64,000 nt of DNA from Deltaproteobacteria bacterium (lineage in GTDB: Bacteria > Myxococcota_C > UBA6777), in the NCBI GenBank assembly GCA_006226375.1, contig SBHC01000004.1:62001-126000 (forward strand), given 5' to 3'. The notes beneath the pieces are model-generated. The model ran no database searches. It saw nothing but the letters and a program-made list of their open reading frames with translations, and was not told the DNA's origin. Each line of letters opens with the position of its first letter. Within the stretch, counting starts at the first letter, position 1. The position numbers and the translations under genes were made by a program. Positions 29,737 to 38,218 of the stretch are shown piece after piece.

Positions 29737-32580
29737 ATGAGCAGAAAGAAACTTGGATTTGCTCTTCTCGGGTTTGCGGTGCTGTCGTTTGTGGGGATCG
29801 CTTTAGTGTCATGTGGGGGAGGAGAACCTACACCCTTGGTTAAGATCTCAGGAGCGTATTCGGTTGAGGTGGGCAAAACCTTAACGTTGAGCGCATCCAC
29901 AGAAAATGGAACAGATGCCTCTTATACATGGGCGAGCTCCGATACATCTGTGGCAACCGTCGATGACAAAGGGGTGGTCACCGCTGTTAAAGCAGGTGAA
30001 ACCAAGATCACAGCAACTGGAGTAGGCAGCAAAGCTGTGGGTGAACATGGCGTTGTGGTTCTTGCCTCCACGACTTCCGAAAAAACGCCTGTGGTGATGG
30101 TTTCGGGTGCCCACGCTGTTGAAGTTGGAAAGACGCTATCGCTGAGCGCGGCCACCCAAAATGGAACCGACAAGTCGTACAGTTGGAAATCCAGCGATGA
30201 AGCTGTGGCAACTGTGGACGACAAAGGGGTCGTGACCGCTGTCAAAGCGGGCGAAACCAAGATCACCGCTACAGGGGCTGACACCAAGGCTGCAGGAGAA
30301 CACGCTGTGGTTGTGACTGCACCTGCAACCCAACCTGGTGAAGCGGTCGTCTTGGTCAGCGGCGAGAACACTGTGCTCACGGGACAAACGCTTAAACTTA
30401 CAGCCAAAACAGTCAACGGTACGGATGCATCGTACACCTGGACCTCCAGCGACGAAGCCATCGCTACCGTAGACAAAGACGGCACAGTCTCTGGTTTGGC
30501 TTCGGGGAAGGTCACCATCACTGCCGAAGGTGCTGATTCCAAGAAGACGGGAACCTTTGGTGTGATTGTTTCGGAGACCGTTCCCAACTTTGATGCCTGG
30601 CGAAACTCGGCTCACGCCAAACGATCCGCAGAGGCATTCCGGCACTGGGACAAAGATGGCAAAGTTCCCACCTCGTGCGCCAAGTGCCACACTTCACCAG
30701 GGTTCCGCGACTTTATCGGTGATGACGGCAGCGCGGCTGGAACGGTTGACAAAGAACACGTCACCACCTCTGTGGTTGGCTGTGAAACCTGCCACAACAA
30801 AACAGCTTCCACGCTTGCGTCTGTCACGTTCCCATCGGGCGTCAAAGTGGATGGATTGAACGCTTCTGCGATCTGTATGACTTGTCACCAGGGTCGGGCG
30901 TCAACAGACTCTGTGAACAAAACCATCACCGATGCTGCGCTGGCTGATGATGACACTGTGTCTGACAAACTTCGCTTCCAGAACGTTCACTACTACGCAG
31001 CGGGAGCGACCATTCTTGCGGGTCAGGTGCGCGGCGGCTACCAATACAAAGACAAAGTGTACGACTGGAGATTCCGTCACGTACCCGGCAATGACTCTTG
31101 CATTGGCTGTCACGACCCTCACTCTCTTAAAGTAAAGATCGACACCTGCAAAGGATGTCACTCCAACATCAACAAGACCGAAGATCTCAAAAACATCCGG
31201 ATGATTGCGTCGAGAGGACAAGACTACGACGGCGACGGTGACACCTCCAAAGGCATCTACTTTGAGATGGAAGGTCTGCAGAAAAAGCTGCTCACGGCGA
31301 TTCAGGCTTACGCCAAAGAGAAGTCGCAAAAAGAGATCTGCTACGACGAAAAAGGCCGCTATCCTTACTTCTTTGTGGACACAGACAAGGACGGTTCTTG
31401 CAGTGATACCGAGGCTGTAAGTTCGAATGGTTACAAGGCGTTTACGCCGCGTTTGATTCGCGCCACTTACAACTACCAGGTCTCTCGCAAGGATCCAGGG
31501 GCGTTTGCACACAACGCCAAGTATGTCATTCAGCTTCTGTTTGATTCGATCCAAGACCTAAACACTGTGATCACCGCGAAGGTGGACATGAGCAAAGCTG
31601 TTCGCAACGACGTGGGACACTTTAATGGAGCAGGTGAAGCCGCCCGTCGTTGGGATAACGATGAAGCCGTCTCTGCAAGTTGTTCCAAATGCCACAGCGG
31701 GTCAGAGGGACTTCAGTTTTACCTGACCTACGGGATTGGAAAGCCCGTCAAAGAGCCGGACAACGGCTTGGATTGTGCTACCTGCCATACCTCGTATGGA
31801 ACCAAGTTCGATCTGGTCAGTGTGGATTCTGTGACCTTCCCTGGTGGAAAAGTGATCGAAGACAAGGGCAACAGCTCCAATCTGTGCGCTACCTGTCACT
31901 CAGGTCGAACCGGAAAGGCAGACATTGATGCGTCCATCGCGGCCAAGCGCTACCGTTTCTTGAATGTACATTATCTCCCTGCCGCGGCAACACGTCAGGG
32001 TACGGCTGCGCAAGTGGGTTACGAATACGACGGCAAGACGTATGCAGGACCATCTACGGGGCATATCGGCGGCGACAAATGCGCCGACTGTCACATGCCC
32101 AAAGAGAGCAATCACACCTTCAAGATTGCCGATGTGTTTGACAACGCCAACGGTTGTGTGAAGTGTCACAAAAACGAGAAGAAAGCGGAAGAGATCAAAG
32201 GCAAGGCTCGGGCAGGCAAAGACTACGATGGTGACGGTGACGCCAACGAAACGCTCAAGGCTGAACTCCAAGGCCTCGTGGAGTTGCTGTACAAAGCGAT
32301 GCAGGCTGCCTCGGGTACAGACAAGCTATGTTATGAGTCCCATAGCTATCCCTACTTCTTCAAAGACACGAACGGAAATGGCAAGTGTGAACCGGCTGAA
32401 GCCACACGCACGAATGGCTTCGCGAGCTGGACGCCTGCGTTGATGAAGGCTGCTCACAACTACCAGTTTGCGCTCAAAGAGCCAGGTGCGTACGCGCACA
32501 ACTTCGACTACATGGCGCAACTTCTCTACGACTCCATCGCGGATCTTGGAGGCGATGTTTCCAAGCTCACGCGACCTTAA
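29737..32580 (+). CDS. Decahaem cytochrome lipoprotein with three bacterial Ig-like domains and internal duplication
   Basis: About 947 residues from ATG 29737, nine bases after AAGGAGG. A lipobox (IALVSC) anchors it. Residues about 33-290 are three Big_2-like Ig domains (SSDTSVATVDDKGVVTAVKA and near-identical copies, ending TKITATG). The remainder is two related halves of five CXXCH sites each: CAKCH, CETCH, CMTCH, CIGCH, CKGCH, then CSKCH, CATCH, CATCH, CADCH, CVKCH. Each half ends in a Ca-binding-like DYDGDGD stretch, an aliphatic helix and a YPYFF(V/K)D segment. It diverges from the cytochrome operon, so it is likely co-regulated and surface-exposed. Function is unknown beyond electron transfer. 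Confidence 0.88.
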   Translation: MSRKKLGFALLGFAVLSFVGIALVSCGGGEPTPLVKISGAYSVEVGKTLTLSASTENGTDASYTWASSDTSVATVDDKGVVTAVKAGETKITATGVGSKAVGEHGVVVLASTTSEKTPVVMVSGAHAVEVGKTLSLSAATQNGTDKSYSWKSSDEAVATVDDKGVVTAVKAGETKITATGADTKAAGEHAVVVTAPATQPGEAVVLVSGENTVLTGQTLKLTAKTVNGTDASYTWTSSDEAIATVDKDGTVSGLASGKVTITAEGADSKKTGTFGVIVSETVPNFDAWRNSAHAKRSAEAFRHWDKDGKVPTSCAKCHTSPGFRDFIGDDGSAAGTVDKEHVTTSVVGCETCHNKTASTLASVTFPSGVKVDGLNASAICMTCHQGRASTDSVNKTITDAALADDDTVSDKLRFQNVHYYAAGATILAGQVRGGYQYKDKVYDWRFRHVPGNDSCIGCHDPHSLKVKIDTCKGCHSNINKTEDLKNIRMIASRGQDYDGDGDTSKGIYFEMEGLQKKLLTAIQAYAKEKSQKEICYDEKGRYPYFFVDTDKDGSCSDTEAVSSNGYKAFTPRLIRATYNYQVSRKDPGAFAHNAKYVIQLLFDSIQDLNTVITAKVDMSKAVRNDVGHFNGAGEAARRWDNDEAVSASCSKCHSGSEGLQFYLTYGIGKPVKEPDNGLDCATCHTSYGTKFDLVSVDSVTFPGGKVIEDKGNSSNLCATCHSGRTGKADIDASIAAKRYRFLNVHYLPAAATRQGTAAQVGYEYDGKTYAGPSTGHIGGDKCADCHMPKESNHTFKIADVFDNANGCVKCHKNEKKAEEIKGKARAGKDYDGDGDANETLKAELQGLVELLYKAMQAASGTDKLCYESHSYPYFFKDTNGNGKCEPAEATRTNGFASWTPALMKAAHNYQFALKEPGAYAHNFDYMAQLLYDSIADLGGDVSKLTRP

Positions 32581-32665
32581 GGAAGCGTAGAAGTCAGGGT
32601 TGTTGTGAGAAGAGACAAGTTGGAGTGTTTGGGCTGAAGGAAGAAGAAAGAAGGAAGAAGAGAGG

Positions 32666-33112
32666 TTAGGCGAGATCGTAGGTGATGAGAAGGGTGCCCA
32701 TGCGGTCGCGCCCGTGAATCTCACAGGCGATGTATTGGTCAAGTAGCTCTTCTTCCAACTCTTCAACCAACTCTTTGCCTTCCGCTGTTTCGGGGGCGGG
32801 AGCCTTGCCGCTGCGCAACTTCACGGTTTCTTCGGGATTGTACATGTATTTGTTGTCGTATTCTTCGTGGGTGACCTTAATCTTGAAGGTCACACCGTCC
32901 ACGATCTCGATGACTTGTCCTGTAATCATGTCACGTTCTTCTTCATCGTTGAAGCTGACGTTCTGGTGTTGGCTGACTTTTCTGGGCTTCTCCAGCTTAT
33001 CCAACGACGGTTCTTCTGCCTTCTTTGTGAACCGTTCTGCCTTACGCCGGGGACGATCAATCTCCATTACAGGCATGTCATCGTTGTCAAGACCGCGCTT
33101 CGCTCCACTCAT
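32666..33112 (-). CDS. Hypothetical acidic/charged protein of 148 residues
   Basis: Not recognised. The N-terminal half (residues 1-55) is a charged, probably disordered tail rich in Lys, Arg, Glu and Asp. The C-terminal part alternates like a small beta-rich domain (TGQVIEIVDGVTFKIKV, then RMGTLLITYDLA) interrupted by a Glu-rich segment (EELEEELLDQYI). No signal peptide or membrane helix, so probably cytoplasmic. It is convergent with the decahaem gene and stands alone, with its own 405-bp upstream region. Confidence 0.65.
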   Translation of the reverse strand: MSGAKRGLDNDDMPVMEIDRPRRKAERFTKKAEEPSLDKLEKPRKVSQHQNVSFNDEEERDMITGQVIEIVDGVTFKIKVTHEEYDNKYMYNPEETVKLRSGKAPAPETAEGKELVEELEEELLDQYIACEIHGRDRMGTLLITYDLA

Positions 33113-33517
33113 CTTCTCATCCTCTTACTGGTTTCCACACCAAATCATGGCCAGGGTTCTTGCATGATCCCAAGGATCATAGCCTCTTGGAGACTTTTTT
33201 TTGGCTACAAAAGCTCTTCTTTTCTTGTAGCTTTCCTTTCCCTTGAACACAAGTACCTGTTACAAGCTTTAACGCATTGTTATTCCTACGTTCTCTAGGC
33301 TTGCAAATGGATTCTTTCCTAGCAAGGCATGTACCAGTAACAATTTAGTGTCAAATGTGTCGTGAAGTCGGTGGTTTATTGCGCTTGTTGCGAGGCCTTG
33401 TGTTTCAAATCGATGTTTCACTCGCATGAAATGGCTGTGCGTGTTGCCAAGGATGTGGGAGAGTGGTACAGAGAAGGGACGAGCCAATGTCACCTTTCTT
33501 TCAAGAACGAGGGCGCT
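33113..33517. other. 405-bp intergenic region with two hairpins and a T-tract
   Basis: No gene seen. 33164-33180 is a perfect 7-bp inverted repeat (ATGATCC-CAA-GGATCAT). A run of eight T lies at 33195-33202, and 33204-33231 forms GCTACAA...TTGTAGC. The order hairpin-T-tract would suit a plus-strand terminator, with a competing CCAAG/CTTGG stem at 33170-33190, but no plus-strand gene ends just upstream. Could be a leader for the minus-strand gene that begins at 33112. Confidence 0.4.
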
Positions 33518-33922
33518 ATGAACGCGATTGTACGCTTGCAAGTCGAAGACGACACGCACGATTTGTGGCTTCGCGATCTTCTACCTGATACCTACCAATT
33601 GATTGCTGCCCAACAGGCAACACCTGAAGAAGCGTTTGCGTTTGACCTTTGCATTTTGGATGAGCCCACACTCACGCGGAATTGGGAGGTTGTCCTTGCC
33701 TGGCGAAAGAGGGTTCAGCCCATTGAGCTTCCGATTCTCTTGCTTTGTGAAGAAGAGCGTGTACGGCAGCTTTCTCCCCATCTCTGGGATGTGATCCATG
33801 ATGTTGTGAGCACACCCTTTGTGAAGCCTGAGCTTTTGGGCCGAATTCGCAACTTGTTGGCTCTGCGTGAAGCCTCTATGGAGCAACAACAGCTTCGCCT
33901 TCAGCTTCAGCAAGCGCAGTAG
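33518..33922 (+). CDS. Receiver-like (REC) protein, degenerate
   Basis: About 134 residues from ATG 33518 (GAGGG upstream); the open frame extends further 5' but without a better start. The pattern resembles a response-regulator receiver: an acidic triplet early (VEDD near residue 9-12), a candidate phospho-acceptor in LCILDEPTL (compare VVLDI-type motifs), and a late STPFVKPEL segment that replaces the usual KPF. The switch Thr/Ser after LPILLL is missing (LLLCEEE), so signalling by phosphorylation is doubtful. A C-terminal Gln-rich coiled tail (EQQQLRLQLQQAQ) follows. It faces the sigma-54 activator gene across a 32-bp convergent gap. Confidence 0.6.
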   Translation: MNAIVRLQVEDDTHDLWLRDLLPDTYQLIAAQQATPEEAFAFDLCILDEPTLTRNWEVVLAWRKRVQPIELPILLLCEEERVRQLSPHLWDVIHDVVSTPFVKPELLGRIRNLLALREASMEQQQLRLQLQQAQ

Positions 33923-33954
33923 AACAACAGCTCTGAAGTCTTACCAGAGCAGAT

Positions 33955-35433
33955 TTAAAGGTTGTACTTCTTGCGCTTTCGCCACAGCGTGGGGCGGCTG
34001 ATTCCGAGAGCGTCTGCTGCTTTTCCGACATGACCGTCAGCATCCTTGAGAGCTTGTGCGATGCGCTCTCTTTCTTCGTCATCGTCGTGGCTGGGGAGCG
34101 CTAAGGCCGAGGTTTGCTTTTTGTCTGAGGCGTTTTGTGTTTTGCGAGAGATTACTTTCGGGGAAGCTGGTTCGTATTCAACGATGTCGTACGGTAGCTC
34201 TTCGGGGAGCAGGCATTCTCCACGACCCACAGCAAACGCGTATTCAATGGCGTTCCGAAGCTCGCGAACGTTGCCGGGCCAAGGGTAGCGCCGCAACAGA
34301 CGATAGACCTCGGGAGAGACTTGGGTGATGTGTCGTGGACCCATTGTGTTGTAACGTTCGATCAAGTGCCAGACAAGCAAGCGCATATCTCTGCGTCGAT
34401 CGCGAAGAGGCGGGAGGTGAATGGGCACGACCCGGAGTCGGTACATCAAATCTTCACGGAATCGGCCCTCTTTTGCTTCTTTCGGAAGCGACTTGTGAGT
34501 GGCAGAGATGATCCGGATGTTGACTCGGACCGGGTCGCTTTCTCCCAAAGGAAGCACTTCACGTTCTTCCAACACACGCAGCAACTTGGATTGTAGATGA
34601 AGCGGCATCTCCGCGATCTCATCCAAGAAGATGGTGCCGTTGTTGGCCCGCTGAAACAGACCGATCCGTTTGGTGATGGCTCCAGTGAAGGCCCCTTTCG
34701 AGTGACCAAACAGCTCGCTCTCTAGAAGGGAAGGGGTCAAGGCCCCGCAGTTGACGGCGACAAAGGGGCCATCCTTGCGCTGACTTTCCAAGTGGATGGC
34801 CCGGGCCGTGAGCTCCTTGCCGGTCCCACTCTCTCCATGGATGAGAACAGAAGCTTCAGAGGTCGCGATGTTTCGGACGATTTGAAACACGCGCTTCATG
34901 GAGTCATCGCGTGTCACCATCTCGCCAAGCAGCTCGGTCTCCTCGCTCTCCGTGAGGGCAACGTAAGGACCTTCTCGTTCGTCTTCGTCTTCGCTGCTTT
35001 CGGCGGCAGGCGAGGCAGGCTCTGGGTCGTTGGCTTCTTCCTCGGAAGGTGGGGCCATCAGCAGCTCCAGCCCCCCAAGAAAGTTCTCCTCCGCGTCGAA
35101 GAGAGCCACCCCTGTTTTTTGCAATTCTACTGTGCGGCCTTCATCCAGATAGAAGGTCAAAGGCTGCTGGTGAAGTTTACCAAACTCTGCAATGGGGCAG
35201 CCGACAAGGCATTCTTGGCAACGATTGACCTTGCGACAGTGTTGTCCCAACACTTCTTGGGCTTTCATCCCAAGGAGCTCTTCGGCTGCATGGTTCCAGA
35301 GCACAATGTTGCGGTCTTGATCAACGGCAAACGCAGCAATCTCGTCGGGGAGTAGATCCACCCAGGCTTGAAGGAGGTCGTGAAGGCTATGGTGTTGGAG
35401 CCAGTGGTCGACGTTGAAATCGGTCGGTAACAT
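33955..35433 (-). CDS. Sigma-54-dependent transcriptional activator with PAS domain
   Basis: 492 residues. An N-terminal PAS domain (about 20-130) includes a Cys-rich stretch (HCRKVNRCQECLVGCPI) that could bind a metal, haem or Fe-S cluster, making a redox or ligand sensor plausible. An acidic Ser/Glu linker follows. The AAA+ core has Walker A GESGTGKE, the sigma-54-contacting GAFTGA, Walker B GTIFLDEI and YPWPGNVREL. The C-terminus is a Fis-type helix-turn-helix (GKAADALGISRPTLWRK). It should activate sigma-54 promoters; no convincing -24/-12 element was seen in its own upstream region. The Cys-rich PAS sits within a region full of electron-transfer genes. Confidence 0.93.
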   Translation of the reverse strand: MLPTDFNVDHWLQHHSLHDLLQAWVDLLPDEIAAFAVDQDRNIVLWNHAAEELLGMKAQEVLGQHCRKVNRCQECLVGCPIAEFGKLHQQPLTFYLDEGRTVELQKTGVALFDAEENFLGGLELLMAPPSEEEANDPEPASPAAESSEDEDEREGPYVALTESEETELLGEMVTRDDSMKRVFQIVRNIATSEASVLIHGESGTGKELTARAIHLESQRKDGPFVAVNCGALTPSLLESELFGHSKGAFTGAITKRIGLFQRANNGTIFLDEIAEMPLHLQSKLLRVLEEREVLPLGESDPVRVNIRIISATHKSLPKEAKEGRFREDLMYRLRVVPIHLPPLRDRRRDMRLLVWHLIERYNTMGPRHITQVSPEVYRLLRRYPWPGNVRELRNAIEYAFAVGRGECLLPEELPYDIVEYEPASPKVISRKTQNASDKKQTSALALPSHDDDEERERIAQALKDADGHVGKAADALGISRPTLWRKRKKYNL

Positions 35434-35573
35434 AGTCGTTCAGTGGTTCAAGAGTCAACGATGCAACGATGAGATCCGAGCATAAGAAGAAAGGGGGGGG
35501 GAAGTCAATTGGCGTAACAATGAATTACCACGACCCAAAGAAGGGAATGGGTACGATGATACACAACATAGCG

Positions 35574-35628
35574 TGGCAATTTATTGCCATGAACCATCAC
35601 GAATGACGCCACGAACCATCACGAATGA
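35574..35628. repeat. Inverted repeat and 22-bp-period direct repeat upstream of the activator gene
   Basis: TGGCAA-TTTA-TTGCCA is a perfect 6-bp inverted repeat at 35574-35589. It is followed by two identical 16-mers (GAACCATCACGAATGA) at 35591-35606 and 35613-35628, 22 bp apart (two turns of the helix). Two copies of a helically phased site suggest a regulator binding on one face, possibly UAS elements; no function is known. Confidence 0.45.
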
Positions 35629-35705
35629 TGAAAGAGTGGCAAGGTTTGGATAGGATTCAGGTGATGGGATGAAGGTGAGGAGGGGGAGAGGTTGTTGGGG
35701 TGGGG

Positions 35706-36806
35706 TTAGCGGCGACGGCCTCCGCGGTTGCCTCCGCGACTTCCGCGGTTGTTTCGTGCTCCGCGATTGCCGCGGTTGTTTCGGTTGATACGACGGCCCT
35801 GGTTGCGGTTGTTTCGTTGCATTTGGCGTCGTTGGTTGTTCTGACGTCGGTAGTTTTGGCGCCAGTTTCGTTGGCGGTGGTAACGACGGTAGTTTTGTTG
35901 GGTACGGTGCTGACGGTGCCAGCGTCGGCGACTTTGTTGCCAGCGGCGTTGGTTTTGTCGCATGGTGCGTCGTTGACCGAGGTAAGAGCGGTATTGACGA
36001 CGCCATTGACGGTGTTGGGTGGCCCAGGTGCGGCTGCGGTAGTAGTAGCGACCACCGTTAGCCCGGAAGAACACGCCGCGTCGCCATCCCCACGGTCGGT
36101 ATCGGTTGTAGTAAGTGGTACGATACACGTTGTAATAGCGGGGGTATCGACCGTAGTAGTAATTGTATCGGCTGTAGAAGAAGCCTGTTTGCCAGTAAGC
36201 GTTGCCCCACCAGAGGAACGAGGAGCGCCAGTACAGGCCGCTCCAGAGTGACGGATACACAAAGAATCCGACAAAGTAGGGGTAGGCGTTGGGTGCCCAA
36301 GTGTAGGCGTAGTCAGAGTCGCGGTAGTAGTAACCATCACCGTCACGGAGAGCGTAGTACGCGCGTCGGTTGTTACGGTCATAGGGTCTGGTTTGCTCGA
36401 AGGCAAACAACAACATGTCTTGACCGTGTTGGAACCCTTGGATGTTGTTTTGGTCGATGTATCCGTACAGGAACAACATCTGGTTGTGCCATTGAGCGTC
36501 CACACGGACGGGCTTGGGCATCAACGTCGCGGGGTCGGCCTGTGGGAACTGACGACGTAGGGTTGCGAAGTAAATGGCGTTCACTTCATCTTCGAATTGT
36601 TGCATCCAGCCGCGAAAATCTTGGGGGCTGGAGGTGCGGGTTCGGTGGAGTGCTTCTTCTACGCCTTGGAGGTCGATGCGAGGTGTTCCCAGGTTCACGG
36701 GTTGCATCTCGGGTGCGGGGGCTGCCCATGCACTTCCGACTCCAAGGACCAAAGCCAACCATCCTAGCGCGGCCCATTTCATGATCTTCGCTCCATTTGT
36801 TTTCAT
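35706..36806 (-). CDS. Secreted Tyr/Arg/Asn-rich low-complexity protein with RGG-like tail
   Basis: 366 residues. A clear signal peptide (WAALGWLALVLGVGSAWAA) is followed by a normal globular-looking segment (about 30-145; WMQQFEDEVNAIYFATLRRQ). Residues about 150-260 are crowded with Tyr and Trp (YYYRDSDYAYTW, NYYYGRYPRYYN). The last about 120 residues are almost only Arg, Asn, Gln, Tyr and Trp, ending in Gly/Arg repeats (GSRGGNRGGRRR). No enzyme motif. AAGGAG lies seven bases before the ATG. Such composition is seen in RNA-binding or condensate-forming tails, but here it is exported, so adhesion or matrix formation is a guess. Confidence 0.8.
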   Translation of the reverse strand: MKTNGAKIMKWAALGWLALVLGVGSAWAAPAPEMQPVNLGTPRIDLQGVEEALHRTRTSSPQDFRGWMQQFEDEVNAIYFATLRRQFPQADPATLMPKPVRVDAQWHNQMLFLYGYIDQNNIQGFQHGQDMLLFAFEQTRPYDRNNRRAYYALRDGDGYYYRDSDYAYTWAPNAYPYFVGFFVYPSLWSGLYWRSSFLWWGNAYWQTGFFYSRYNYYYGRYPRYYNVYRTTYYNRYRPWGWRRGVFFRANGGRYYYRSRTWATQHRQWRRQYRSYLGQRRTMRQNQRRWQQSRRRWHRQHRTQQNYRRYHRQRNWRQNYRRQNNQRRQMQRNNRNQGRRINRNNRGNRGARNNRGSRGGNRGGRRR

Positions 36807-36873
36807 GGAAAACTCCTTTTTTGGTGCAGGTACGAAAAACGTACGCAGTTGGTCTGCCCCTCAGCATAAAGTG

Positions 36874-36887
36874 TGCCCGTTTGGGCA
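36874..36887. repeat. 14-bp palindrome upstream of the secreted Tyr/Arg-rich gene
   Basis: TGCCC-GTTT-GGGCA, perfect 5-bp arms, 68 bp before the start of the Tyr/Arg-rich protein gene. Candidate operator; the nearby T-rich run is on the wrong side for a minus-strand terminator. Confidence 0.3.
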
Positions 36888-37059
36888 ATCGACTTTTTCT
36901 CCCCTTTGTTTGGGGTAGTTCTTGTTTTGGGGCGGTTCGGCGGAAGGATGATGTTTCAGTGTAGAGAACGAGGAGGTGAAACACACAAGCCTTGGCCAGC
37001 CGACTCACCGAAAAAGAGAAGGGAATAGATAAATAGGATTCTTTTACGAAGTCAAGGGT

Positions 37060-38034
37060 TTACTTCTGGGGTTCCGTTGCTTCGCTCAGGGGCTCCACTG
37101 CTGTTGGTATTTCAGCTGAGGGTGTGGGGAAGATTCCGGAGCGAATCTGAACGTAGTTAAAGATCTCTTTTGCGATGTTGAGATCGGGGAAGCATTTTTC
37201 AATGCCTTTGAAGCCAGGGGAGGAGTTGGCTTCACAAACCATGAAGCGTTCGCCGTTGAAGAGCAAGTCTACGCCAGCGATATCGAGGTCGAGCATGCGA
37301 GCGGTTTCTACGGCCAGCCATTCAATCTCACGGCTGATGGGGTAGGGCTTTACATTGCCACCGCGGGAGACGTTTGCTTTGAAGCTTCCGGTCTCGGAGA
37401 AGCGCTGCATACAGGCAACAATACGTCCACCGATCACAAAGATTCGGAGGTCGCGCCCGTGGCTGGACTCCAGGAATTCCTGGGCGATCAGGTTGGCGTT
37501 GCCTTTGGTCGATTCGATGAAGTCGATCAGGTCTTCAAACTCCCCTCGGTTTTTGGCGAGGAAGACGCCTGAACCTTTCGAGCCTGACAAGGTTTTGATG
37601 ACCGTGGGGAACTTCAGCTTGGTCTCGATCAGTTCCGCGTTCAGTGGGAACTTTAACAACGCAGTCCGCGGGACAGGTAGCCCGCTGCTGGTGAGAATTT
37701 GCTGGGCGTACAGCTTGTCCTTGGACTTGTCGATGCCTGAGGAGGGGTTCAGGACCAGCACACCTTGGCTTTCGATCTGTCGAACCACTGCCTGTCCAAA
37801 GTATGTGGTGCTGGCGCCCAGGCGTACGAGCATAAAGTCTGGTAGTTCTACAGGTTTACCTTCCAAGAGTATACTCTTGTGGTCGTCCCGGGAGACCATC
37901 AAATCAAATTGCTCAGGTTTGTAGATGTTGAGCTCAATGCCCATTTGCTCCGCGACTTCGGTAAACCTCTTCATCTCGTAAGGGATTTCTTTGAGGTTGT
38001 CCAACTGGTCACGGTATAGAATCCAGCCTCGCAT
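37060..38034 (-). CDS. RimK-family ATP-grasp ligase
   Basis: 324 residues of the RimK/alpha-L-glutamate-ligase type. Key spots: the N-terminal substrate domain (LVRLGASTTYFGQAVVRQIE), KDKLYAQQILTSSGLPVPR, the ATP lysine in FPTVIKTLSGSKGSGVFL, QEFLESSHGRDLRIFVIGG, FKANVSRGGNVKPYPIS, and the metal-binding end VCEANSSPGFKGIE. RimK-type enzymes form amide bonds by adding amino acids to a carboxylate, for example glutamates on ribosomal S6; the acceptor here is unknown. A strong AAGGA precedes the ATG. It is downstream, by 184 bp, of the P-loop gene on the same strand; the CphA-like gene diverges beyond that. Confidence 0.9.
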   Translation of the reverse strand: MRGWILYRDQLDNLKEIPYEMKRFTEVAEQMGIELNIYKPEQFDLMVSRDDHKSILLEGKPVELPDFMLVRLGASTTYFGQAVVRQIESQGVLVLNPSSGIDKSKDKLYAQQILTSSGLPVPRTALLKFPLNAELIETKLKFPTVIKTLSGSKGSGVFLAKNRGEFEDLIDFIESTKGNANLIAQEFLESSHGRDLRIFVIGGRIVACMQRFSETGSFKANVSRGGNVKPYPISREIEWLAVETARMLDLDIAGVDLLFNGERFMVCEANSSPGFKGIEKCFPDLNIAKEIFNYVQIRSGIFPTPSAEIPTAVEPLSEATEPQK

Positions 38035-38218
38035 ACTTTATCCTTCTCATTGGAGTTAGGGATTCGAGTGTCCCGTTTTTTGAGTCTGTCTCGTGGCTTG
38101 GGACATTCAAGGGTCAAATTGGAAAGACTTGCGTTTCACTCTTTGTGTATCTTGGAGAGAGCAGTCTTTGGGGTTGATGATGTGGGGTTGTTCGATGGGG
38201 AACGTTGGGAGCGCTTCC

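Noticed and set aside
33164-33231. Intrinsic terminator for the plus strand
   Set aside because: Hairpin-to-T-tract distance is too long for the perfect hairpin and only a weak 5-bp stem fits; no plus-strand gene ends here.
35591-35628. Two identical 16-bp units as a CRISPR array
   Set aside because: Only two copies, 6-bp spacer, no cas genes.
35657-36505. 282-codon Thr-rich minus-strand frame
   Set aside because: Shadow of the Tyr/Arg-rich secreted protein; it has no signal peptide and a repetitive Thr bias.
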